A stretch of DNA of 64,000 nucleotides from NCBI GenBank assembly GCA_049724395.1, contig JAUGWO010000170.1, positions 110,527 through 174,526 on the forward strand, written 5' to 3'. Under the pieces are notes generated by a model, which had not been told where the DNA came from, ran no database searches, and worked only from the letters and a program-made list of their open reading frames with translations. Below are positions 32,389-43,300 of the stretch, in pieces. Numbering within the stretch: position 1 is the first letter of the stretch; every line of letters starts with the position of its first letter. Source of the DNA: Spongospora subterranea f. sp. subterranea. Taxonomy: Eukaryota > Endomyxa: Phytomyxea > Phytomyxea > Plasmodiophorida. Position numbers and translations under genes: made by a program.

Positions 32389-33062
32389 ACACTTACTATT
32401 AGAATCCTATTTTACTCCACTCGTGCCTACTGCGAGATCTGATTGCGAGTATTTGGCAGATATTAGGAGATAAAGATTGACTAAAATAAGTTTCCAATAA
32501 TTTATTCGATGATAAACAAAGGTAATCCGTTGTGTGTTCTTTCGATTTGCCGCGCCTGAAAATCGTTTTTGATTTTCTAAATTTGTGCCAAATATGCTCA
32601 ATCAGATCTTGCTGTAGGCACGAGTGGACTGATGATGAATGTAGGTCACGAATAGCTGAGCTAGTCGGTCAGGAATGGAGGTGGCGAAACAATTGGCATC
32701 TGAAAATCAGAATCAAAGAAATAATCGTCTCAGTAGCAGAACGACAAACTGATCGTCGTCGTCATCCCATGGTCGTTTAGCCAGTGACCGCTGTGGAGGT
32801 TGATATTTATTTCGTAGGTTGATGTACCTGTAAGCACATCCAGAGGCCGACATTTATCCGATCAAAAACCCTACTGGTGAGGAGAACGGAAGTCAGTACA
32901 CAAGTTCTGTAGAAACAGGCATTTGATCGATAGGGACATTGTGTGATGTATAACAATAATTGATGAAAGATTGTGAAAATAAAATGCACAGAGCCGCGAC
33001 ATCCCCCGCGCAAGTAAATAATGGATGAGCGATAGGCGAAGCCTTTGGTCACGAAGTTCTAC
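32389..33062. other. Intergenic, nothing firm
   Basis: No supported gene between the helical protein and the 3' end of the elongation-factor gene. An AT-rich stretch is consistent with both 3' ends. Confidence 0.3.
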
Positions 33063-36000
33063 TTAAGAGAAGTATGATGAACCATTTATGGCGACGGCGG
33101 GGAAAACATTTTGGAAAAGGATTATAGCTTGTTCCCTAGCAGGAACTTGTCGAAAGGTCCTGAACCGAGTGGAATAGTGTGCACTGCCTTGGGACAAAGA
33201 ACGTACCGCAGTCGCATACCCGATCATCTCGGACAACGGAACCTGGGCAGATGCTCGAGTTCTTTCGGCTGCTACGGGCAGGACCTCGTTAATCTGAGCC
33301 CGGCGCCTGCGGCTCAAGTCTGAAATGACGTCTCCGATATGTGAATTGCTGCAATGCAACTCCATATCGACAATTGGTTCGAATAGCGCCGGTTCCGACC
33401 GACGCAACGCCGACGATAAGCATCGGATGACAGCAACCTGAATTTGATCATCGGCAGGGGAAAACGATAACGTTACGTTTTCAACGCAAACATCGGTCTG
33501 GCATAGGGCATAGCCAAGTAACGTTCCATTAGAGGCGGACTGCATTACGGCTTGCTCCATATTCTGGACAGACGCTGAGGACGAAATCAGCGCCATGCCG
33601 GCATGATCAGTGATTTTGAATGAAGGACTGCACCGAAATCGAACACCATCATGATATTCCTCGCTTGGAGACACTGATAATACAACGGTGACACTTGAAT
33701 TACCAATTGGCCTTTGATAAGTGAAGCTTTCGGTTATCGATTTAGTGGGAGATTCACGGTAAGAAACCCTGACAGAAAGACATCAGCGATGAAAATACCC
33801 GTGTTGTATTGCATGAAGTGGCATAACATGAAAAAATACATGTGCTGAGTAGATTATTGTAGATTTGTAAAGTTAACTGCACTGGAATGTGAAGGCACTG
33901 AAGGGCAGACGATGAAAAGCTAATCAAAAGAAAAAATTATTTCAAAACAAGAAATTTTCCGAACTTACGACATGCGACCCAAAGTAGTAGGGATCCGGAA
34001 TTCGGTTAATAGACGTTGTCGAACAATGTCCAGATGCAATTCGCCCATACCCTTGACCAACGTTTGGCCGGTGTCTGGGTCAGAGCCCACTTCAAGACTT
34101 GGATCTTCAACAGCGAGCGCGGCGAGAGCCGCATCCAGCGCATCCTGCTGCGCGTTGGTTTCAGGCTCGATACTGCAGAAGAACACAGCAACCGGGATCT
34201 CAATTTCAGGTATATCTCCTGGCAATCGCAGTGGGATGGCGTCGCTCCAGCGTAATAGTTTGTCACCGGTTTTCGCAGATTTGAGACCCACAACGCCACA
34301 GATTTCGCCAGCGGTGCACTTTGGAATTTCGATGAAATCGCCGGCTACAATTCGAAGCAATTTTGACACGCGACACTTTTCGCCACGAACGCGCAATGTA
34401 TCTCCGATTTTGATACAGCCATCATAAATTCGAGTAAACGAGATTAACCCTCGGTTTGAGTCATTAATTATCTTGAAAACAATAGCGTCAAGCTGAGAAG
34501 ATGCAATATTGGTGGTCTTTGGTGGCGGTAGGTAGCGGCAAACGGCATCAAGTAATGGTTGAACACCAATGTTTCGATACGCTGCTCCACAAAAAACAGG
34601 GACAATTTTTTGGGGCCGAGATAACAAGGCTTGACAAATAGCAGCATGGATTTCTTCCTGGGAGACAGCTTCGTCGTTAACAAACTTCTCTAAAACAGAA
34701 TCATTTGATTCGGAAATAGTTTCTAGCAGCCGATTGCGGGAATGGATGGACTCCCGTAATGTTTTCTGATCAATGATGGGACCCTTGGTAACGGTCTTTC
34801 CACGATCGCCACCAAACTGAACCACTGACAAATTGATCAAATCGATAATCCCCGTTAGAGTTCTGTCTGAATCGAATTGCGGGAGCTGCAAAACCCACGG
34901 GGACGCCCCAAGTCGGGTACGAATCGTCTCGCAAACCAAGTCGATATCGGCCCCGTCGCGATCCATCTTGTTAACTGAAAAGGACCCGTCAGTGACGCAA
35001 GAAAAAAAGTCGAGAGAAAACAAAGATTAGGCGAATCTATATAAAGAAGGAACAAACCGAATTCAGAAGGTCTCATTGGGAAAAGACAAAAATTCTATAA
35101 GAGGAAGGCTTACCAAATATAATCCGAGGTACGTTGTACTTATCAGCTTGAGACCAAACCGTTTCGGTTTGAACTTGGACGCCAGCAATACCGTCCAAAA
35201 CAGTGACTGCGCCATCCATGACACGCATACATCGTTCAACTTCCACAGTGAAATCTACGTGGCCTAAGCAACGAACACGCATTAAAATTACAGTTGTCGT
35301 GAAGAAAAAAAAACAGTCCATTCAAAAGACGAACAATCGAAAAATGGTCTAGGCTACCAGGTGCGAGAGACGGGCGAACTAAATATAAAAAGACTTAGCC
35401 AACGAGAAAGGTATCATACCAGGAGAATCAATGAGGTTAAGTCTGTAATTATTCCAGGGTAAACTAATGCAAGAGGATTGTATAGTGATCCCACGCTTCC
35501 GCTCCTCTTCCATGTAGTCCATCATCGTATCGCCTTCATGAACCTCACCAATGTGCCGGATTTGCCCAGTATAATACAGCATTCGTTCCGAAACCTGGAA
35601 TCAATAGTTAACAAAACGTTTTTTCCAAGTGATCTGGCCCATGACGAATGTTGTACTTGCTGATTACAATAAAAAAGTAACTTCCTAGATTAAATATTGA
35701 ACACATGACTGCCACTAGATATTGGAACCGGATATTACGACTACTATATATGAAGTTAAACAAAAGGTTGTTATCAATCAATGAAAAAAAGATAACACGT
35801 TAGAAACTTGAAGTCAGGCCAATTGTGTTAAAAACGCCAGATCAGGGATCGCAGTTGGGAGTACCCGTTGTTTTTCCTGTGAAAAACCAAATCAATAAAA
35901 AAACAGGCTGTAGCGATAAAACTGGTAAAACAAAATTCGACCAATGCTATTGAAAGTACTACAGCAACCAAAAGTCGCTTGAGAAAGTGAAGAGAAAACG

Positions 36001-36137
36001 TCACGAGCAATGGAAGGAGACAAAGAATAATGACCTGCGTCGATGTGAGCGATGATTCCGAAATTTCTGAGACGCTCTACGGATGGGTTGGCAGCAACTG
36101 CGACGGAAAATAGACGGCGACGCCATGCCGCCAGCAT
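33063..36137 (-). CDS. GFM2: Mitochondrial elongation factor G2-like GTPase
   Basis: Multi-exon minus-strand gene, start ATG at 36137, about 780 residues. N-terminus [20 protein letters not shown] is a mitochondrial-type presequence, then [13 protein letters not shown] (G1), an exon with [20 protein letters not shown] and [11 protein letters not shown] (switch I), DSPG then [14 protein letters not shown] (G3) and [12 protein letters not shown] (G4). Domains II-V follow with [72 protein letters not shown] and [14 protein letters not shown]. The FCSIEP...EDPSL...DPDxGQT pattern is closer to EF-G2 (ribosome recycling with mtRRF) than to EF-G1; I judge EF-G2 more likely. The GKT of the P loop is probably on a 12-nt micro-exon near 35865-35876 (GAAAAACAACGG), though my phase reading is off by one base there. 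Confidence 0.85.
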
Positions 36138-36859
36138 TCAATCGACAATTATCAGAACTGACTATCCGATAATTTATTTGATTTGACCCGATAAACCTTC
36201 TGATGACGAAATGAAAACTGATCAGCTGCGCGTTTTTGGAACGTCAATAAAGCCGTGGCTGACTGCATTTGTGGAACAGCGTTGGGAATGATATCTCCGC
36301 GGTTTGACGTTATCGTTTTTGGAATATTTGCAGAACTTGTTCGCAAAAATTGTTTATGCGCCTGAGCTCATGTGAAAATTTGTCTGAATCTGATCATCCC
36401 CCCGGTTGCTATGTTCATTATGTAGTTTATTTCGGTGCCGGCTGGCTACTCATTTACACGGTCTCTTTGGACGTTTCGTTTTCTGTGAAGCCGATTACAG
36501 CATCTCTGCATTCAACGCTACAAGAGCTGCAATATCCTCAGATGTCACCGCCAATCTATAGATGATAACGGACAACTCGCACATATAATAGCCCATCTAT
36601 CGGTGCGAATATTGTTGAGGTTTGTGTATGCCTGCTTAATTATCTTTGATCGGCTGAATATTTGGGACCAGATCCGAGGGCGAACTGCCAGTTAGACGCT
36701 GTTTTGGTATATCAAATTGGCTTGGAAACGGTGTGCGTCAACAAGTTCGGTAAGCAGATTCAAAGACCTGTCAAATAACTTGAGTAAAGCAGACTATTTT
36801 TCAACCTAAATCGCGCATTTTTTGTGTGTCTCTTGTTTTCCGGAAATTTCGGTGCGCCC
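36138..36859. promoter_or_regulatory. Divergent intergenic region
   Basis: Holds the promoters of the EF-G2-like gene (-) and the RPC7-like gene (+). A 71-codon frame at 36350-36565 has a hydrophobic segment (VVYFGAGWLLIYTVSLDVSF) but no support as a gene. Confidence 0.3.
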
Positions 36860-37784
36860 ATGAGCGGTCGAGGAGGACCAGCCGCCGCAGGGCGGGGACG
36901 AGGAGGCGGTGGCGGGCGCGGTGGCGGGCGCGGTGGTGGTCGCGGTGGACGACCTGGCCAGGCGGCAATCCGACCGATCGGAGTGGATGCCGAGACTGAA
37001 GCTGAATCACAGATTGTTCGGGTCATGACCGAGGCCCCGCCTCTATACCCGGCCCTGGTCAACTTGCCGTTACCGCCGCCTATCACCGCCGCTGACCGCC
37101 GTATCATAATCAAGGCCAGTTTGCTGAGACGTCGCGCAAAGTCTAGCAGTTATTTCATCAAAGAAAAGCATCGTGTTGTCGGAGCTAAAGGTACACGTTG
37201 GCCATTTATCCGCACCCACACACAGTGTCTTTTCATCCTGGACGAGTTGACCACATTTATGGTAGTTCATTTGATCTCTCATTATGCTTACCGAATTCGA
37301 ATTCGAAGACCAATGATGCTGATATCTGCGCAGAACTAGGATGCCATATCATCGATGAGGATTCGACTCGACCTGCATGTTTCGTCAGCTCCGACTATTT
37401 CCCCAATGAGCTAGCTGGCGCATTCAAGAAACGAGATAAAGCCCAAGCCGGCAGCGCATTAGAGGCACTAGAACGCGCCATGAAAAAAGGTAGGCATTTA
37501 TCAATTAACACAATTTTTTTTTGCTGTATTTTGATTGGACCACATTTTTCTTTCCAATTTCTACTTGCCTGGCTGTAAAAATCATTTCATTTTTGTTCAC
37601 AGCCCAAAATCTAGACGATGAAGAGGACCAGTCGGAAGGATCTCAGTCGGGCTTAGAAGATGCTGATGGTGAACCAGCAGAAGAAGAATTCGACAATGAT
37701 GATTACACAGCTGGGTACTACCATGATGACGCCGATGATGATGGCGGCGCATTCAGAGAGGACGACGAAGGTGGATTCCTTTAA
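36860..37784 (+). CDS. Probable RNA polymerase III subunit RPC7/RPC31
   Basis: Three exons: from the ATG at 36860 to about 37190, from 37241 to about 37489, and from about 37604 to 37784; joins keep phase. The layout fits the RPC7/C31 family: an N-terminal Gly/Arg segment (MSGRGGPAAAGRGRGGGGGR), a middle with EAPPLYPALVNLPLPPPI then an Arg/Lys helix, SSDYFPNELAGAFKKRDKAQ, and a long acidic tail (DDEEDQSEGSQSGLEDADGE through DDEGGFL). RPC7 belongs to the RPC3-RPC6-RPC7 trimer that helps Pol III open promoters; the acidic tail is a family trait. Sequence identity is low, so the call rests on layout, the PPLYP and FPxEL blocks and composition. An unrelated RGG plus acidic protein is the alternative. 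Confidence 0.6.
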
Positions 37785-38021
37785 ACGAACCGAACCCATA
37801 AACTCCTATATATCTATCCAGTGTAATGTAAATAAACATGTCAGAAATGTTACAATGATTCTCAACTTGCAACGCGTACGACTACGATGTGACGGGGGGC
37901 TGCGCCCTTGTGTACACTATCGGACCTGAACCTGTTGTTCAACACAGTGAGTATCGTATACATCTATTGCATGAAGTGACGGTTTCCTTTCTGCATTAGC
38001 GGGGGACCTCAATCATCTTTA

Positions 38022-39329
38022 ATGTCGTCTGTTTGTACCGACAATCTTTATGAGATCGATGGCTTTGCAATTGAAGAATTCTCGGCTCCGCCGCCCACGT
38101 TGCCCAGCCGTGAAAGCTGGAACGATTCCACATTCCTGCCGCCACTTCGGGCGGCGGAATTACCGCAAACACGAGCGCGCCCGCCGCTGATCCAGTGCGA
38201 TCATTGCCGAAAATGGAGGCAAGTGGATTTCACTGATGGCGAGCTCGCTGCACTTCCTTCCCAATGGGTTTGCGAAGACGGAGGATGCGTTGTCGGCCAG
38301 GATGATTGGGCTCTTAAATCTTCAAGGGTTGTTCCGTACGTAACAATGATACTGCCGAGACGCAAGCCGAAACCACTCAAAATTCGGTTGAACAGGCAAC
38401 AAGGTTTGAATGATGCCGAAAATCTTGTTTCATTTCTCAGCGCGCGCTTTTACGGTTTTACTCTGTGTTTGCTTTGCTCTCGATTTTATAACCGCTGTTA
38501 TTGCGCTTATTTGAATTTCAGGTGTGGTCGTAGCTGTAAATTCTCATCCGGTTTCCCCTCTGGATACTCTGAATTCGAGCCGCGTAGAATTGGATGCGCC
38601 TGCGGTGGGATGGCTGATTCCTGAAGAATTCATAGAAACTGAAGATCGCGGTCATTGGTACTCGAACCTTCAATCGGCGTTATATAATCATGGAAAACTG
38701 TCGAGGAATTTTCCTCGACTTGGTGCCAGAGAAGGTAATACTGGTCCAATGTCAAGTTTGGGGCACTTCTCAACTCTCGATAGTGGACCTTTACGCTCTT
38801 TATCATGAAGTTCAAAGATTAGGGGGCTTCACCACCGTATGTGACGACAAATTATGGAAAGATGTGGGGAGTAGATTGAATATACCAGTCCCTTCAAACA
38901 AGATTCGTATCTGCTATTTGCGCTACCTGGATGTTTTATCACCAGTCGATCTTCAAGATTCTGGTTTGTCAACGCCTGATGTTGATGCAACTCCAATTGT
39001 TTTACGGAAACGTCCACGTGTTTCGATAACGACAAACGAAGAACCATCCGGTTTTGACGCGAACAGTTGTGATGTGAACCAGGTTGGCTTCCATTCTTTT
39101 TTTGTATTATTATTTGCTGATTTTTATGCAGATAGCTGAGAGGCTAGCGAAGCTTGAACAAGCTGTAGAAACAATAATTCAAACACAGAGGCTGATGAGA
39201 GTTGATTTGTTGTGCGAAATTCGCGATCGTGTTGCTTCTCTGTCGCAAGACGTAACTGAGTATTCTCAGATCATGCGTGATTCGCTTCCCAACGTCAACA
39301 AATCTAGGCCGAACGCGTCGGCTCGATAA
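38022..39329 (+). CDS. CW zinc-finger plus ARID chromatin protein
   Basis: Four exons, start ATG at 38022 (MSSVCTDNLYEIDGF). Residues about 50-90 form a CW-type zinc finger: PPLIQCDHCRKWRQVDF with LPSQWVCEDGGC, keeping the Cys pairs and the Trp residues that cage methylated H3K4. After an in-phase intron comes GWLIPEEF, then FPRLGAREVDLYALYHEVQR followed by LGGFTTVCDDKLWKDVGSRL, an ARID DNA-binding domain (LDLYxLYxxVxxxGGF, then W, then LRYLDVL). The last exon is a coiled coil (IAERLAKLEQAVETIIQTQR) that may drive dimerisation. Likely a nuclear reader linking an H3K4 mark to DNA. I do not know a named gene with exactly this CW, ARID and coiled-coil layout. Confidence 0.72.
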
Positions 39330-39971
39330 TTATCTAAATAATTATAGCTATGGGATCGTTTGTCCTGTCAGTTACACTACCGTAACCTCCCAATATCACT
39401 GTGACTTTCAGGCGAACACGTTTCTTTGATATCTCTCGCTGTGCCTGAGGCAACTCTGGGGATTGCCTTTCGATGTTTGGTTCACTTTTTCTCGTTGGAA
39501 TCGCGCATGGTAGTTTTAGTTAAAGTGTGAAAAAAAAATCCTTTCACACAAGCGTTCCTCAGCCAGGTCAAATAGATATCATCTTGCTAAGGCATTATTG
39601 ATGTGGTGGCAGTTCAATTTCACCATAAGCTTTCAAGTGCCTGCAAGGCCCGCATCGATTTTTCAATCAATCTGGACGAATTTGCGATGACCATCGCACG
39701 TTCGGTAGATAGGAAGCGCTGATGATCTTAGGTCAAACCAGACACGAATGCAAAAGCCTCAGAAATGAGCGATAGCAATGCAGCAAGCTGGGATTGCCCA
39801 CCTTTCGATTACGAACTTCGGCGAAGTCGATCGCATCGATAGAGAGTAGATTGATATCAATTATTCCACGATCCGGTTATCAGCACGTGCCGATGAATTA
39901 TGTATTCAAATTCATTGACCGTATCTTCAAATCGCACTAGCTCGTGTTGTAGATTTGATATATATTAAGAA
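39330..39971. other. Intergenic, nothing seen
   Basis: Lies between the 3' ends of the CW-ARID gene (+) and the multipass membrane gene (-). No open frame of note. Confidence 0.3.
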
Positions 39972-40979
39972 CTATGTAGTGACTTCTGTGGACATGATGG
40001 ATTCGGTCGGCAAACTATTCCCTTTTTGCTGTACCTTCGACGCGACGTACTCCAACGGCACCGACTGCCGCCACATTATGGTTGGGATCAGTTTGGCGAA
40101 GACCGCCAAGGATATATACAAGGCGAGTAATCGAGTGACCAGAATGGTGACGAAATGCGGTATGGAGTTCTCCAACGACGCGATCATTTCAATAGCCAGA
40201 ACCATAACCATCGACGAGAATTCGATGCCCATCTTGATAAACACCAGCTTCAGGATAAGCATCGAAACTCTGACCAGATTGAACCAGCTCAGATTGGCGA
40301 TAGAACCTGACGAATCCCCTCAGCCCTTTGTACACGATGTACAGAAACGACGCCATGAGGATAACGGAGGAAAGGAAGTTGGCAGCGCCTGACACCCCTG
40401 GCGATACTGGCGCTGTCGCACACGAAAACGATGTCCTGTTCGTTGGTTCCTTGACGTATCCGGTGTTGGTTATGATATAGATAACTCCGGTCGTAAACTC
40501 TGATACATAAAACCCCTGCAATATTCAGAACATTTCCAACGAACAACGATTTGGCGTCTTTACAATACCATCAGGGCAATCGTTAGACGAGTCTGGATTT
40601 TCGGTTCCATGGCGTACAGAACGTACGCGACGCGGTTGAGAAATATCAGTTGTCCAGCGTTGAACCCTGTTGATCTGGTTTAGAATACCGTCGTTGGCGA
40701 ACGAACAGGAAATTTCTAACCGAACAGATCGAATGTGAGGTTATATGGACAAAATGAGGCGTTGATCAAGGGGATAAATGCAGAAAACAGCGAGACGAAG
40801 GTGGCGAACATATCCAATGTGGCGAGTTCCAGTAAGATTCGCGTCTGCTGAGTCGTGTCCCGGATGTAGACGTTGTAGATCGCCAAGACGGCGAACGCAA
40901 CTGTGTGCACACATAGTACGATATTCGCCGGCAAAAGATGGAGTCGGAAGCTGTCCTGTACGAATGTCATTTCATACAA
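39972..40979 (-). CDS. Multipass membrane protein, unknown family
   Basis: Three or four exons on minus, start near an ATG at about 40973 (MTFVQDSFRLHLLPANIVLC). Hydrophobic segments occur in each: VHTVAFAVLAIYNVYI and LDMFATFVSLFSAFIPLI in the first; QLIFLNRVAYVLYAM and RLTIALMVL in the second; FTTGVIYIITNTGYV and SSVILMASFLYIVYK in the third; MVMVLAIEMIASL and FVTILVTRLLALYISLAVFA in the last. That gives seven or eight possible helices, with an NRT glycosylation site in a Cys-containing loop between the fifth and sixth. A recept­or-like or transporter-like fold is possible. The frame must change near 40310, probably by an intron of about 46 nt. Not recognised. Confidence 0.5.
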
Positions 40980-41178
40980 TGATGATTATTGTGGTCCTCT
41001 GATTGGCGACACACCCCTAGCCGATCGCACCGAAAGAAGCCGTTTCGACAAAACAAATTTCCGAGATAGAGTTCGTTGGACACTTAATGGCGATTTGTCG
41101 GGTCCAAATTAGTAGTCAACTCAGTGGTCAAAACAGTACCTTCAATCCACGACGATGATCTCTCGTACAGCTCGTTCC

Positions 41179-41219
41179 ACAACTGAACATCAGTTGTTCA
41201 ACATCAGTTGTTCAGTTGT
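41179..41219. repeat. Small perfect hairpin
   Basis: ACAACTGAACA at 41179-41189 and TGTTCAGTTGT at 41209-41219 are perfect inverted partners; between them the motif CATCAGTTGTTCA is partly repeated. Upstream of the membrane gene; no known element. Confidence 0.6.
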
Positions 41220-41343
41220 GAAACTACAGGAATATCAGCGCCCTGTCGATCAGTCCCATTCGACGTTGATTGAAATTGCTTGATAAAATTTGCACTTAAC
41301 CATCGACAAAATGGTTTTTGAATAGAGTGCCCTTAATGTTGGA

Positions 41344-42314
41344 GTGCCCAAAAAAGCATATTTCAAACCAGGTCTGGCACTAACAGATCCCGATAAATGG
41401 TTTTATGATCAACATGAAGGTAAGGCTGTGCATCTTTACAATCGAAGGATCCTCCGAAATAATGGGAAGACTTCATTCGAGGGCATAGCATGGCCGGCGT
41501 CCATCGATGAATCATCTATGGAAGCAACGTGTGGTATAGGATTCCTGATCAGTTACGTCGTAAATGTGATGAACGTGCAGCGACAGCCATTATGTTGGGT
41601 TGATGTTCTCGTCAGAAGGCTTGGAGTATCGAGCGATATGGAAGTATTCGATGAAGCATGCTTTACCTTTGCAAAACATCATTTCAGATGGATATACCGC
41701 GACTGATGATGAAGCGATGGTATTTCTGATGCTAGGGAAGGATTGTTTATCCCACAATTCGAATTCAACAGCAGCTAGTTATCCTGACGAAGACGCTGAA
41801 ATCAAAGTTCGAATCATGCAACCCTAACCAGCACGAGGATCCTCTTCATCATCAACCTATGGGGATAGAACCTTTTGACCGATTTCTCCATTCATACCCC
41901 CACCGTGATCAAAGTAAAACCAATCAGAATAAGGCTCGTCGTTTTCAGCATCAACTTCTGCGTGCCAGATCAGTTAGCAGTGGTTCCATTTCTTCACATA
42001 CATCATCACCATTATCTCAGTTAGCGCCTTCCCATGGATCGGATTCTTCTTTCACACCGACACTGTCATCTCAATTGGTTCTGACTCAGTAGATGAAATA
42101 TCTCCAAAGTTGGTCTATTGCCTTCATACGATTCCGGCATCTTGCCGAGGTAATCTTTCAGTTGGTTTTGCGCTCCTTGCCGACTTTGGGGGTTTTCCCC
42201 GTTGGCCATGGATTGTTCAATAATGGGTATTCAGAAGGAAGCGATATGATGATTGTCACCAGAGGGGCTGCTGTTGACGATTATCAGGAACCGTACCCTG
42301 ATGATACTCAATAA
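41344..42314 (+). other. Cluster of open frames, unknown
   Basis: Three consecutive plus-strand frames: 41344-41706 (GLALTDPDKWFYDQHEGKAV, then HLYNRRILRNNGKTSFEG), 41600-41827 (DGYTATDDEAMVFLMLGKD) and 41859-42314, which is Ser-rich (SVSSGSISSHTSSPLSQL). They may be exons of one gene or a decayed mobile element; the neighbourhood favours the latter. No family recognised. Confidence 0.25.
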
Positions 42315-42544
42315 ACGGTTCCATCCGAACTAGGCCATGATCAGTTCTGAAAACGTCTTGTTCGGTTAATTGGGCACCGTTTTTTAATCAGATTCGTGAC
42401 CGTTTGTCCAGACCTGTCCAGACCCACACTTTTTTCCTTTACCGCTCTGTACCTTTACGCTTTGTCCGTTAACGCTCCGTTCCTGGTGACAACCATCTTA
42501 TTGCTTTCCTTCTGTATACCCAATGTTGAGCAATTGAGAAAACT

Positions 42545-43300
42545 ATGACCAACGGGGAATCCCCCCTAACTCGACAAGGAGCGCAAAACCAACTGGAAGA
42601 TGCCCTGCCAAGGTTGCACATCATCGCATGGAAGCCGAAAACCGCATCGCCAATTTTGCTAACCCAGAACGAGATGTTAATGAAGCAACAGGATCACGAC
42701 CCTCCCCGAACTCCAGCGAAACCGACTTTTTCGACAGTCCAGGTTCTAGCCAGCAAAGACCTCAAGCTCAAGATGCCGGAATCGTATGTAGATGGCGACG
42801 ACATCTTCCATCAAGTAAAAGACATCGCAATGGGCTCCAAATCTGCCGTCCAATGCTCCAACCTTTGCTTAGATTCGTTCGACCATCATTTCGCTAGCAA
42901 AACTATTGCACACCGCAGATATACTGACGATATAGTTTTCATCGTTTCAGGTTTCAAAGATCAAATACGACTTCTGCTAAAACAGATGAAATTCCATATT
43001 CCCAACATCAAACTGACGTGGTCCTACTCTCAATCTCAGATCGATTTTCTCGGCGATACTATAATGAAGAATGCTGACGGGAACATCAGATTGACGACTT
43101 TTGCTAAACCCAATAGCTCATTTCAATACCTACCGCCGCATTCTGCTCATCCTCCTGCTACTATCAAAGACTATATTAAAGGCGAGCTTATCCGCCTCTG
43201 CCGTTACAATAGCACGCTCGATGACCCACTCTCTGCCTGCCTCCCCCTACACTCAGATATCGATAGCAAAAATATAAGATCTTGTTTCAACATACTGTAA
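42545..43300 (+). mobile_element. Penelope-like element, reverse transcriptase fragment
   Basis: The frame contains DIAMGSKSAVQCSNLCLD (the AMGS block), RRYTDDIVFIVSG (catalytic YxDD box), PNIKLTWSYSQSQIDFLGDT and then HSAHPPATIKDYIKGELIRL with CRYNSTL. The HPxxxKxxIxGEL...CR tail after the FLxxxI block is characteristic of Penelope-like elements rather than LINE or LTR reverse transcriptases. No GIY-YIG endonuclease is visible. A truncated fossil; age not estimated. Confidence 0.7.
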
